Source of the DNA: Leptospiraceae bacterium
GTDB taxonomy: Bacteria > Spirochaetota > Leptospiria > Leptospirales > Leptospiraceae
DNA: 64,000 nucleotides
Reading direction: 5' to 3'
Assembly (NCBI GenBank): GCA_017996175.1
Contig: JAGOHK010000003.1
Coordinates: 50,741 to 114,740 of the forward strand
In this document: piece by piece, positions 35,380 to 43,349 of the stretch
How positions within the stretch are numbered: the first letter of the stretch is position 1
Layout of the letters: every line of letters starts with the position of its first letter
Made by a program: the position numbers and the translations under genes
The notes under the pieces: model-generated
The model's database searches: none
What the model was told of the DNA's origin: nothing
The model's input: the letters and a program-made list of their open reading frames with translations, nothing else

Positions 35380-36210
35380 CTAGAATCGAAAGATATAATT
35401 CACTTCATAGTAAGTCTCTCGGCTAACGCCGGTTGGACTCAGTGCATGGCGGGGTTGTGCATTGAGGTTCCAATTTCCAACGGCAGATTTTTTCTCAATG
35501 GTAGTGTTCGGGTCAGCTTTCTCCCATGCACGCCCTAAAAAGTAAGAATGAATTAGTTGTGCTACGTAAACTATACCTAAGCCTTGTAGGGCATTATTCC
35601 CATTTACTTGGGCTGTAGAGTAGGGTGAAAAAGTCTGTGCACCGAGTATTACCCCTATCAGGAGTTTCGTGCCTACGTCAGCTCCTGGAAGACTTTGAGA
35701 GCCTACAAAAATTAGAGCTGATTGATTTTGGTAAGTTTTTTCCGCTTCTTTGAATGCTAGAAACGAGGATGTGGCGTAAGCTGCTGCTCCTAGGAAAGCT
35801 ACAAAAGTTAGGGCTCCTGTCCACTTATTTCCGGTTTCCCATTGTCCCCAACCTGGAACTAGGGCTGAGCGTCCGACTATCAGGTATTTATTTCTTTTTT
35901 CAATAGAGGCTTTTTTGCGTTTCTCGGGAGGAAGTTTTTTTTCTTCTTCTTGGATGATTTTTTTTATTTCCTGCACATCTTTTACATCGCGGTAGGAAAC
36001 TTTTAAAATATCACTCTTTGAAATTTCGATTAGTTTTCCAGTCTCATCGGTCATTCTAAGTACTTTTGCATCTTGGTAGCTAATCTTACCCTGTAAAACC
36101 TCGTGACTGAGTAGAATGACAGTTTCTGCCATTAAAGAAGATTGGATTAAAAGTAAAAAAAATAAAAATACCTTCAATTTAGAGTGCACAGTATTATACC
36201 TTATTTTCAT
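35380..36210 (-). CDS. Exported DUF5683-like membrane protein
   Basis: 276 residues. A signal peptide (about 12-28, VFLFFLLLIQSSLMAE) is followed by a small beta domain, VILLSHEVLQGKISYQDAKVLRMTDETGKLIEISKSDILKV, and a charged helix rich in Lys and Glu. The C-terminal half has ALVPGWGQWETGNKWTGALTF with two or three hydrophobic segments, resembling the PG.GQ..N....G motif of DUF5683 proteins. The chain ends in aromatic residues (YYEVNYIFRF). It parallels the product of 21645-22526. Function unknown. Confidence 0.6.
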   Translation of the reverse strand: MKIRYNTVHSKLKVFLFFLLLIQSSLMAETVILLSHEVLQGKISYQDAKVLRMTDETGKLIEISKSDILKVSYRDVKDVQEIKKIIQEEEKKLPPEKRKKASIEKRNKYLIVGRSALVPGWGQWETGNKWTGALTFVAFLGAAAYATSSFLAFKEAEKTYQNQSALIFVGSQSLPGADVGTKLLIGVILGAQTFSPYSTAQVNGNNALQGLGIVYVAQLIHSYFLGRAWEKADPNTTIEKKSAVGNWNLNAQPRHALSPTGVSRETYYEVNYIFRF

Positions 36211-36280
36211 AGAAATTAAACTCCAAATGCCTTAGTTTTCCCTAAAAGTAAATTAATCGTATCTATCTTACTTTTTATCT

Positions 36281-36335
36281 GGGACTTTGTAAAAGCATTG
36301 CTGCTCTGTGAGAAAATCACCCGTTTACACAACCC
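36281..36335. repeat. Short copy of the TTGTGTAAAA repeat
   Basis: The ends GGGACTTTGTAAAAGC and GTTTACACAACCC are inverted repeats of each other, and the internal CTCTGTGAGAAAATCAC matches the right part of the 139-bp copy at 39427-39565. This copy looks like an internal-deletion derivative. It lies in the 312-base gap between divergent genes. Confidence 0.55.
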
Positions 36336-36441
36336 ATAAAACAAAGTAGTAGGTTCATTTTATCTTTCGAAAGTTCATAATTTAGTCGCCAAGATAAAAA
36401 TAAAGAAATTTATTGCCAAGTTTAACCTCATAAATTTCAAA

Positions 36442-36470
36442 TTGACTTTATTTAATATGAGATTTATAGT
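36442..36470 (+). promoter_or_regulatory. Sigma-70-type promoter of the 36.5-kb lipoprotein gene
   Basis: TTGACT at 36442-36447 and TATAGT at 36465-36470 are 17 bases apart, giving a start near 36477 and a leader of about 46 bases with an AAGGA site before ATG 36523. This makes an ATG-like start at 36442 impossible for the gene, because it would lie inside the promoter. Confidence 0.65.
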
Positions 36471-36522
36471 AAAAAGAGAAAGAGATTTCAATACACTTGA
36501 GAAGAAACCTAAGGACATCATC

Positions 36523-36978
36523 ATGAAATATGTTGTAATTATTCTATTTTTTATTTTATCTTGCAAGGCAGAAATGGACGGAAATTTAAAGACTGCGATT
36601 TTAAAAATTCTGACTGAGAACCAGAAGGTTCATGAACTGATGCTTGCAAAGCCAGATAACATTCCAGAAATAAATATGGTTTTAATTGCGGTTAAAGAAG
36701 CAAAATCCTTGGCTTTGAAAAATGAAAATATCAAAAAAGATCTCGAAAAATTAGAATTAATTCTTACCAATGTAAATTCGAAAGACAAAGATGCATTTTT
36801 TGAATCTCTGTCAAGTTTCTCAGAAATAGTTACCGACATTTTAAAAGTGAATAAAATCCAAACTCAATATAATAAATTTTATTGTCCAATGGTTTCTAAG
36901 TATTGGATTGCAAAAGGGGAATTAGTGGAAAATCCTTATGCTCCTGAAATGAGAGAATGTGGTGAGTTAGTAAAATAA
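36523..36978 (+). CDS. Small lipoprotein of unknown function
   Basis: 151 residues from ATG 36523 (AAGGA upstream). The signal MKYVVIILFFILSCKAE has a lipobox cysteine at residue 14. The mature part is nearly all helical and highly charged (about 20-110), followed by YCPMVSKYWIAKGELVENPY with one cysteine, then MRECGEL with another. No family recognised. The gene is 6 bases upstream of the next, so the two are probably one operon. Confidence 0.7.
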   Translation: MKYVVIILFFILSCKAEMDGNLKTAILKILTENQKVHELMLAKPDNIPEINMVLIAVKEAKSLALKNENIKKDLEKLELILTNVNSKDKDAFFESLSSFSEIVTDILKVNKIQTQYNKFYCPMVSKYWIAKGELVENPYAPEMRECGELVK

Positions 36979-36984
36979 ATAAAA

Positions 36985-37977
36985 GTGTCAACCTCCAACT
37001 CTGAATTACATAAATGTTTTCTGGATACAACCGCATACCAGGTTTGTCCAACCAATTGTCGATCTGTACTTTCGATCAATTCTACTTGGATGGGAAATTT
37101 CAAAAAATTCTGTATTGCTGGAAACAAACTAAATAGTTTTATCGGGGGCGAAAATACATTTACTGTTGCAGTAAGTGCATTTTTGCAGGCACAAGCAATT
37201 GTAATTGATGAATTTGCAAATGAAGGTTCTGAAAAACTAGATTTAATTCGTTATTTTTTTGGAATTTGTGAGCCTGAGGAAGTGCAAGAATTAGTAGAAA
37301 AAATCAGCAATGAAACTCTTTATAAAATTCTAGAAATTGACTATGATAATTATCTCAAAGTTCGGAAAATGCTCTCACAAAAATCGGACATTAACAATTA
37401 CTTTGCTTTAAAAAGTAGCAGATACTGGAAATTAGTCTCTAATCAACGTATTTGTAATATGATTGTTTATCTTGTTCGAGAAAAACAATTGTACAAACTT
37501 GCCTCCCAATTTCTACTCATTCTCCCTCCAGAGGTAATGTCTGAATTTGATAAATACACTGACCTTAGTGAAGATGATGAGCGTAATCTATATTTGGCGC
37601 TTGAGGATAATATCTATAATCTTCCACTTATCTCTCCTAAAATTTATGATCACATGATGAACCTTTTTAAAGATGATATGGAAATATTTTTTATTCTAGA
37701 TACGATGGGAGAGTTAGTAAAACGTAGAGGTCAAATTGATGACATCACAGGTTCTTTCATTAAACATTTCAAAAAGAGTGGGCAAAGACTTACCATACAA
37801 TGGATTTATTCTGAATTGTATGGGTTAGAATATGAATTGGTGGTAGAAGTTCTAGACCAGCTCCGTGAAAAAGACTATATTAGCTCTTCCGAAAAAACAA
37901 CTCTCCAATCTCTCTTGAAATCGGGTGGACTTGATTATCTCAAAGAAATGAAGATGGAAATTTTAAACAATACTTGA
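36985..37977 (+). CDS. Cytoplasmic protein of unknown function
   Basis: 330 residues from GTG 36985, with no signal peptide. The first 45 residues contain four or five cysteines (CFLDTTAYQVCPTNC and KKFCIAG), which might bind metal. The rest is helical with HEAT-like or armadillo-like spacing, including PPEVMSEFDKYTDLSEDDERNLYLAL, similar in feel to leptospiral hypothetical proteins with flagellar-motor-switch-type helices. No family is assigned. Its last residues and stop codon are joined to a dispersed repeat (37974-38132): TGA is formed at the element boundary, so the original C-terminus may have been longer. Confidence 0.6.
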   Translation: MSTSNSELHKCFLDTTAYQVCPTNCRSVLSINSTWMGNFKKFCIAGNKLNSFIGGENTFTVAVSAFLQAQAIVIDEFANEGSEKLDLIRYFFGICEPEEVQELVEKISNETLYKILEIDYDNYLKVRKMLSQKSDINNYFALKSSRYWKLVSNQRICNMIVYLVREKQLYKLASQFLLILPPEVMSEFDKYTDLSEDDERNLYLALEDNIYNLPLISPKIYDHMMNLFKDDMEIFFILDTMGELVKRRGQIDDITGSFIKHFKKSGQRLTIQWIYSELYGLEYELVVEVLDQLREKDYISSSEKTTLQSLLKSGGLDYLKEMKMEILNNT

Positions 37978-38132
37978 TTTCTAATCTCGCTTCGCTAGAT
38001 TAGAAATCAAGGTAAAATAAGCAAGCCTGCCGGCGGCTTATTGGGCTTCGCCCAAACCCATTATTTGTTCATTTGCAAATCCAATTCCAATCAATATTTA
38101 CAAAATTTATTTCAATTCTCATTAGAGACCAG
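37974..38132. repeat. MITE-like element, second copy
   Basis: Same organisation as 29385-29531: a TTGATTTCTAATCTCGCTTCGC start with an internal hairpin (GATTTCTAATCTCG / AGATTAGAAATC), a GCCTGCCGGCGGC block, GGGCTTCGCCCAAACCC and a right end TTCTCATTAGAGACCAG. The termini are more degraded than in the first copy. It fills the 164-base space between two convergent genes. Confidence 0.75.
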
Positions 38133-38141
38133 GGTTTTCAA

Positions 38142-39359
38142 TTATTTTTCTATTATAATTTCCAAATCACTGCCTTCTAACTTTCCTTGTAACATAGATT
38201 GTTTGCATTCTATCACCCAGAATTCTTTTAAATCAGGTTTTTCGATTCTAATTCCATTCGTTGTAAGTTTTACTGGAAAGGCTTTTCTCTGCGCCAAATC
38301 ACGAGTAAACTGTTTTACTTTTATTTCCTGATTATTAACTCCAAATCGAAAGGTTCCATTATTATGAAATTCACCTGCTTTTTTTGTATTCCAAATATAA
38401 TTGGTTCCGTAGGTTAATATGCATTTGCTGCCATCTTCTGATTTAATTTCTAATTCAGTAGAATCTTCGGTTGGAGTAGGAGGATGCGGAATAACAGGAG
38501 TTGGCTCTGGATTAGAAGATTTTTCGAATGGCTTAAGTAAGGGTAATAGTCCTTTTGCGTCACGGGCACCAGCCCATTTACCAAGGGACTGTCCCGTAGA
38601 ATCCAAAACAAAAAACATAGGAATTCCAAAACTTCCGCTTCCAGTAGGAACTTTAGAGTATTCGTTTTCGTCTACTTTCCATGCGATAAATTTTTCTTTT
38701 AAAACTTTTTGTACTTCTGGTTTATCGAATGCTTCTTTCTCCATATAACGACAGGCGCCACACCAACTAGGCTCGGATATGATTGCGTAAATATTTAGGT
38801 TTGAAGATTGTGCTTTGGCTGTTGCTGATTGAAAATTACTTTCCCAAACAACGCCGCCCATATTCCGAAAGCTGAGCATTTTTCTTCCATCTTTGATTTG
38901 TAGAATGATTTCTTTGGTGATTGTTTTAGGAGGATAACAAATTCCATTTTCTTTTTCTTCGCAAAGTTGGGTTCTAATGCTGAATGGAACTTTTGTATTC
39001 GATTCCATTTTTTTGATTCCAAGATCAAATATTTTAAAACTAAAACTTCCTTTGTCTTTCAGAATCATTTCGTCTTGTTTTTTGATTCCTTTTGGTCTAC
39101 TTACTTCTAAAAGTTGAAATCCTGACTCGATGGGAAAATTAAAAGTTGTGATAATCCCAATTCCATTTGAATTTACATGACTCAGATACAAGTAATGTTT
39201 GGGAGGCAAATTCGCTTTAACCTCAAAGTCAATTTCTCCACCCACTCTGAGTTTGACCGGGTTTAGGTAGGAAAATTCTAGCTTAGAGTAAGGATTTTCA
39301 TCTGCGTGAATTACAAATGTAAAAAGTAAAATAAGGATTGGAAAAGTTTTTAATATCAT
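38142..39359 (-). CDS. Exported thioredoxin-fold protein with DsbD-like N-terminus
   Basis: 405 residues with a signal peptide (MILKTFPILILLFTFVIHA). The N-terminal domain (about 25-165) has beta strands and CEEKENGICYPPKTI, like the DsbD N-terminal domain (thiol:disulfide interchange). The central thioredoxin domain (about 180-285) has SEPSWCGACRYMEKEAFDKPEV, an active-site CxxC, and FGIPMFFVLD with the cis-Pro. After a Pro/Thr-rich linker, the C-terminal domain (about 310-405) has no recognised family. It has no DsbD transmembrane domain, so electrons must come from another protein. It may reduce or isomerise disulfides in the periplasm. Confidence 0.78.
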   Translation of the reverse strand: MILKTFPILILLFTFVIHADENPYSKLEFSYLNPVKLRVGGEIDFEVKANLPPKHYLYLSHVNSNGIGIITTFNFPIESGFQLLEVSRPKGIKKQDEMILKDKGSFSFKIFDLGIKKMESNTKVPFSIRTQLCEEKENGICYPPKTITKEIILQIKDGRKMLSFRNMGGVVWESNFQSATAKAQSSNLNIYAIISEPSWCGACRYMEKEAFDKPEVQKVLKEKFIAWKVDENEYSKVPTGSGSFGIPMFFVLDSTGQSLGKWAGARDAKGLLPLLKPFEKSSNPEPTPVIPHPPTPTEDSTELEIKSEDGSKCILTYGTNYIWNTKKAGEFHNNGTFRFGVNNQEIKVKQFTRDLAQRKAFPVKLTTNGIRIEKPDLKEFWVIECKQSMLQGKLEGSDLEIIIEK

Positions 39360-39426
39360 AGTGCTCCGTGAGTTTGGATTTTACGGTAAAGGAATTTATA
39401 TAAGAGTCAACTCATAAATCTGGACA

Positions 39427-39565
39427 GGGATTGTGTAAAAACAAAGAAAATGTCTCCCACAAAGGATACGGAGTTCATAGAGAGTATTGATTTCGCTGGA
39501 GCTATTGACTCTTCTCTCTGTGCTCTCAGTGTGCTCTGTGAGAAAAGCACACTTTTACACAACCC
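39427..39565. repeat. Full copy of the TTGTGTAAAA repeat
   Basis: The left end GGGATTGTGTAAAAAC and the right end CTTTTACACAACCCC are inverted repeats; inside is a phrase CACAAAGGATACGGAG...CTCTGTGCTCTCAGTGTGCTC of a type widely dispersed in bacteria. A shorter relative is at 36281-36335. A similar CACGAAGGGCACAGAG phrase lies in the 338-base gap at 55324-55661. It occupies most of the gap 39360-39645, which holds no gene. Confidence 0.6.
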
Positions 39566-39645
39566 CGAAGTTTTTGACCTAAACCAAAAGTAATTCCCCT
39601 TTTTTAAAAAAACGAGTAATTGCTTTCGGTAATCGGTATTAGATA

Positions 39646-40650
39646 TTACTTGATCGCTTTAGTGAAGATCATTTTACCAGCCGCGGTCTGGATAATCGAT
39701 GTTACGTTTACACGCACGTCTTTTCCGACTAAATGCCCACCGTTTTCAATGACAACCATGGTTCCATCTTCGAGATAGCCAATTCCTTGGTTTTCGTCTT
39801 TACCTTCTTTGATGACTTGGATGGCAATTTCTTCACCTGGGAGAACAACTGGCTTGAGCGCATTGGCAAGATTATTGAGATTTAAAACTTTTACACCTTG
39901 TAGTTCAGCAACTTTGTTTAAGTTAAAATCGTTCGTAACCAATTTTGCACCGGTATCACGAGCGAGTTTAATGAGTTTGGCATCGACTTCGCGGGTATCA
40001 GTGTAATCGGTATAGGTAATTTTCACTTCGATAGTACCTTTACGTTGGAGTTTGTTCAACATATCAAGTCCACGTCTACCTCGTGCCCGTTTGATTGGAT
40101 CAGACGAATCACTGATAAGTTGGATTTCACGAAGAACAAAGTTCGGTAAAATGAGAGGTCCGTCTATGAAGTGGGTATCTGCAATATCCAAGATTCTACC
40201 GTCAATAACAACCGAGGTATCTAGAATTTTGTCTCGAATTTCTTCCGGTTTGTCACTACCAATGATATAGGGCTGAAGTCCTGCTCCGCCGCCACCAAAA
40301 ATGGCAAGTCCTGGTTTTATGGAAAACGCATGTCCAATTTTGACACCAGCATAACCGAGAGCAAGGTAAACAATTAGACCAAGACCTGGATTCTTTGATT
40401 CAGCAATTAGGCTTACTAATAGGCGGGCAATTCCGAAACCAACTAAGAGACCGACACCTATACAAAACGCAACTTCTGCATTTACGACAGGGAAAATTTT
40501 GTCTTCAAAGTAAACAATTCCAAGGACAGCAATAAAAATCAAACCAGTATAAATAGCTGGTTGAAGAAGATCACCATACATAGGAAAAAGAAATCCAAAG
40601 GATACGATGGAAAAAGAGAGCGCGAATAAAAGCTTATAGACATGAGTCAT
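39646..40650 (-). CDS. PIN-TRAM membrane protein (YacL-like)
   Basis: 334 residues from ATG 40650 (AAGGA site upstream; a TTG at 40656 is less likely). Three or four N-terminal membrane segments (about 5-115) precede a PIN nuclease domain, [16 protein letters not shown] (about 145-160, with the catalytic Asp), [15 protein letters not shown] and [19 protein letters not shown], with a TRAM domain at the C-terminus ([25 protein letters not shown]). The family (YacL) includes probable membrane-associated RNases, and is often next to carD and ispD. It lies 39 bases after carD on the same strand, which fits that conserved neighbourhood; ispD is not present here. Confidence 0.88.
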   Translation of the reverse strand: MTHVYKLLFALSFSIVSFGFLFPMYGDLLQPAIYTGLIFIAVLGIVYFEDKIFPVVNAEVAFCIGVGLLVGFGIARLLVSLIAESKNPGLGLIVYLALGYAGVKIGHAFSIKPGLAIFGGGGAGLQPYIIGSDKPEEIRDKILDTSVVIDGRILDIADTHFIDGPLILPNFVLREIQLISDSSDPIKRARGRRGLDMLNKLQRKGTIEVKITYTDYTDTREVDAKLIKLARDTGAKLVTNDFNLNKVAELQGVKVLNLNNLANALKPVVLPGEEIAIQVIKEGKDENQGIGYLEDGTMVVIENGGHLVGKDVRVNVTSIIQTAAGKMIFTKAIK

Positions 40651-40689
40651 ACTCAAATCCTTGTATTAAAATTTGAGTTTAAGCGGGAT

Positions 40690-41232
40690 TTATTCTACAT
40701 CTAAATCTACTGCTACTGCAGCTTGCGCAACTGGTTGCACTGAACTTGCTAAAATATCAGAAACAATATTACCGGCTTCTTCTTGTGGAACACCTTTGCT
40801 TAAAGCTATTTCTGTTTTGACTAAATTATAAGCATTTTCATATAGCTTTCTTTCCATGATAGACAATTCTTTGCCATTTGCTCGTCGGAAAAGGTTTCTA
40901 CAAACATCAGCTACTTCGTAGATGGAACCGGATTTTATTTTGTTCATATTGTTCTGGTATCTAATCTTCCAGTCTTCTTCTGTGTCGACTTCATCTTTCA
41001 TTAAAAGGTTGAGAACTTTTTTAATGTCCCGTTTGGGTATAATTCCCCGAATCCCGACTTGCTTAGCTTTATCGACGGGTATCATAACTTTCATTTTTGA
41101 GGACTGTATCTCGAGGCTATAGCAATCACGCTTTTTGCCTAAAATTGTCTTTTTGCTCACTTCCGTGATAGCACCAACGCCATGCATTGGATAAACAACA
41201 TAATCGCCGACTTTAAATTCTATATCAGAAAT
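40690..41232 (-). CDS. carD: CarD-family transcription regulator, ATT start
   Basis: CarD-like regulator that binds RNA polymerase beta and stabilises open promoter complexes. From ATG 41187 the product would be 165 residues but lacks the N-terminal strands of the family. Upstream in frame are [10 protein letters not shown] codons, which match CarD starts elsewhere (such as FKVGDTVVYPHHG), with no ATG, GTG or TTG before the in-frame stop. An AGGAG ribosome site at 41240-41244 is followed, 7 bases later, by ATT 41232. I therefore annotate 180 residues from ATT. Core motifs: [29 protein letters not shown], and the C-terminal helical domain ([23 protein letters not shown]). It precedes the PIN-TRAM gene in an operon. 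Confidence 0.85.
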   Translation of the reverse strand: MSDIEFKVGDYVVYPMHGVGAITEVSKKTILGKKRDCYSLEIQSSKMKVMIPVDKAKQVGIRGIIPKRDIKKVLNLLMKDEVDTEEDWKIRYQNNMNKIKSGSIYEVADVCRNLFRRANGKELSIMERKLYENAYNLVKTEIALSKGVPQEEAGNIVSDILASSVQPVAQAAVAVDLDVE

Positions 41233-41272
41233 AATCTGACTCCTAGATGAATAATTTGAATAAATTCCATTA

Positions 41273-41313
41273 AACTCAGAGTTAAATATCTAATTACTGA
41301 CTCTCAGAGTCAA
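41273..41313 (-). promoter_or_regulatory. carD promoter with two related dyads
   Basis: On the minus strand TTGACT (41308-41313) and GATATT (41285-41290) are 17 bases apart, giving a start near 41278. Two palindromes share the core CTCAGAG: GACTCTCAGAGTC at 41299-41311, overlapping the -35 box, and AACTCAGAGTT at 41273-41283, over the start region. Their centres are 27 bases apart. The positions suit a repressor operator. Confidence 0.55.
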
Positions 41314-41418
41314 GTAAAATTTGCCTAAATGTGTATTTTTTGGAAAATAAATTAAATTTTGCAATATTTAAGGTCGAAAAGGCATCAGGCAAAAATTAAT
41401 ACTGAATATACACAAGCT

Positions 41419-41495
41419 AGATTGGTTTCCGATACAGAAAATTTTTTAGACAGGATTAACAAGATTTACAGGATAAAGAAACCGAAAACCAATCT
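41419..41495 (+). repeat. Dispersed repeat GACAGGATTAAC, copy 2
   Basis: Terminal inverted repeats AGATTGGTTTCCG and CGAAAACCAATCT flank TTTTTTAGACAGGATTAAC, AAGATTTACAGGAT. It matches 17404-17482. It lies in the 480-base gap between the carD promoter and the ammonia-lyase gene (41314-41793), which otherwise holds no supportable gene. Confidence 0.65.
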
Positions 41496-41793
41496 GTTCT
41501 GAGTATATCAAGAAGAAGGACTGGATCTAAAACCCTTTGTTGGTTGTTTGTCTTTTTAGTAGAACTGGTTATTCTAGGATTATGGGAAATCTAATTGGAA
41601 TTGAATTTACCTGAAGCAGTTCCTACCAAAAAAATTACGACTAAGAGTTTCCTTGTCACTCAGTAGATTTTTATCTGACTTTGCACGAAGTTATTATGTC
41701 AGAGTATCGCAAACGAATAAAAAAGCAGGTTACGAAGAAAAGAGTTTTTCTATATTCGATCGGAAAAGTCTAACGAGATTTATCTGAAACATG

Positions 41794-43338
41794 TTAAAAG
41801 TATTTCGCCTTCATTGCTTCACTCAAAGATTTAATTTCCCCCGAAAGAGTTCTGTCTTTTCCCAAAAAAGGAGAATATTTTCGAACTTGTTTTACAAATT
41901 GAATAGAGTGTTTCGAAAATCCAGAATTTAAATCAAATCCATTCTTTAATTCAAATGCCTGCGCCATTGCCATAGCTTCAATCGCTAGAACCTCAAACAC
42001 TCTATCCAAACACTCGGATGTTTTTAAAGAAGCGATAGTTCCCATACTAACTATATCTTGATTATTTGCGTTAGTCGAAATAGATTGAATAGAGGAAGGA
42101 GTAGCATTACTTCTTATCCAGGCAAGTAAGGCAGTTGCTGTCACTTGAGCTCCCATAAAACCACTATGTAAGCCATTTTTATTCCCCTGTAAGAATGGAG
42201 GCAAACCATTATTTAACTTTGCATCCGTAATTCTTGCGATTTTTCTTTCAGAGTGAATTGTTAGGTTCGTCATTGCATTATATAGATTATCCGACGAAAG
42301 CGCAATTGAATGTCCTTGAAAATTTCCTCCGTGCAAAACTTTTTTTTCAGTAGGGAAAAAAATAGGATTATCTGTAACAGAATTTAACTCAATACTCACA
42401 GTCTCATTATGAGATCGAATTATATCCATCACGGCACCCAAAATCTGCGGAATACACCGTAAAGAATAAGCATCCTGTAAAATTTCATTCTGATAGGAAA
42501 TATTTTTTATTAGAGTTGTTCCCATTTTTTTTCTAAATCTAGAACTATCTTTTGCTCTTTTATTCCATAACTTTATTACTTCTTTCATTCCCGAATGCGG
42601 TTTCACCACCGCGATAAGTGGGTGAAATGCTTCTTCTCTTGCTTCCATAATCTCTGCATAAATTAAAGAAAGAGAAATTGCTATATCCAATGCCCTCTCC
42701 GCATATATCCCATTAACCGCAGAAATTCCAGTCATCACACTAGTGCCATTTACAAAAGCTAAACCTTCTTTTGCTTCTAACTTTAAAGGTTTTAAGTTGA
42801 CTAACTTCATCGCTTTTTTCGAATTCAAAATTTTACCTTTATACTTAACATTGGATTCTCCTATCAAAGCAAGGCTCAAATGAGCAAGTGGAGTCAAATC
42901 ACCACTAGCACCAACAGTTCCCAAGCGAGGTATACAGGGATAAATCTCTAAATTAAAAAACTGAATTAAATGTTCAAGTGAACTCAACCGAATTGCAGAA
43001 TATCCCTTTGATAAGCATATAATTCTAGCAAATAACAAAGCTCTCACATGAATCTCCGAAAAATCATCCCCAACTCCTGTTGCCAGATGATAGATTAGAT
43101 TTTTTTGTAATTCATTTGTTTGTTCGAGAGGTATATGGGTAGTAGCCAGTGGACCGTAGCCTGTATTAATTCCATATATTAACACCTTCTTACGAAGTAG
43201 GGACTCAAGAAATTTTTCTGAAGTCAGAACTTTTTTTTGAGAGCTGGAAGATAGATTAACCTTGGTTTTTTTTTCTAAAATCTGTACGAATTCAATTAGA
43301 GTAATATTCTTATTTTCAATGGAATACAATTCTGACAA
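41794..43338 (-). CDS. Tyrosine ammonia-lyase-like MIO enzyme
   Basis: A 514-residue member of the aromatic amino-acid ammonia-lyase family. The MIO cofactor tripeptide Ala-Ser-Gly is at 144-146 in GTVGASGDLTPLAH. Catalytic tyrosine lies in NTGYGPLA (Tyr61). The selectivity pair is His84-Leu85 in NLIYHLATGVG, as in tyrosine ammonia-lyases (HL), rather than SH of histidine ammonia-lyase or FL of phenylalanine ammonia-lyase. GFMGAQVTATALLA, QDAYSLRC.PQ.LGA and SISTNANNQD also match the Rhodobacter enzyme as I remember it. It should convert L-tyrosine to p-coumarate plus ammonia. Start TTG 43338; an MBOAT and a DUF1574 gene lie upstream in the same operon. The PYP gene is 4.3 kb away on the same strand. 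A tyrosine aminomutase or mixed substrate use cannot be excluded. Confidence 0.85.
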   Translation of the reverse strand: MSELYSIENKNITLIEFVQILEKKTKVNLSSSSQKKVLTSEKFLESLLRKKVLIYGINTGYGPLATTHIPLEQTNELQKNLIYHLATGVGDDFSEIHVRALLFARIICLSKGYSAIRLSSLEHLIQFFNLEIYPCIPRLGTVGASGDLTPLAHLSLALIGESNVKYKGKILNSKKAMKLVNLKPLKLEAKEGLAFVNGTSVMTGISAVNGIYAERALDIAISLSLIYAEIMEAREEAFHPLIAVVKPHSGMKEVIKLWNKRAKDSSRFRKKMGTTLIKNISYQNEILQDAYSLRCIPQILGAVMDIIRSHNETVSIELNSVTDNPIFFPTEKKVLHGGNFQGHSIALSSDNLYNAMTNLTIHSERKIARITDAKLNNGLPPFLQGNKNGLHSGFMGAQVTATALLAWIRSNATPSSIQSISTNANNQDIVSMGTIASLKTSECLDRVFEVLAIEAMAMAQAFELKNGFDLNSGFSKHSIQFVKQVRKYSPFLGKDRTLSGEIKSLSEAMKAKYF

Positions 43339-43349
43339 AGTAAAAATTT

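Noticed and set aside
35194..35538. Two plus-strand frames over a repeat and a gene end
   Set aside because: They are made of the palindromic element and the antisense of the 35380-36210 gene.
41794..43338. Histidine ammonia-lyase (hutH)
   Set aside because: The selectivity pair is His-Leu in NLIYHLATGVG rather than the Ser-His of hutH enzymes, and no other hut gene is present; a tyrosine enzyme fits better.
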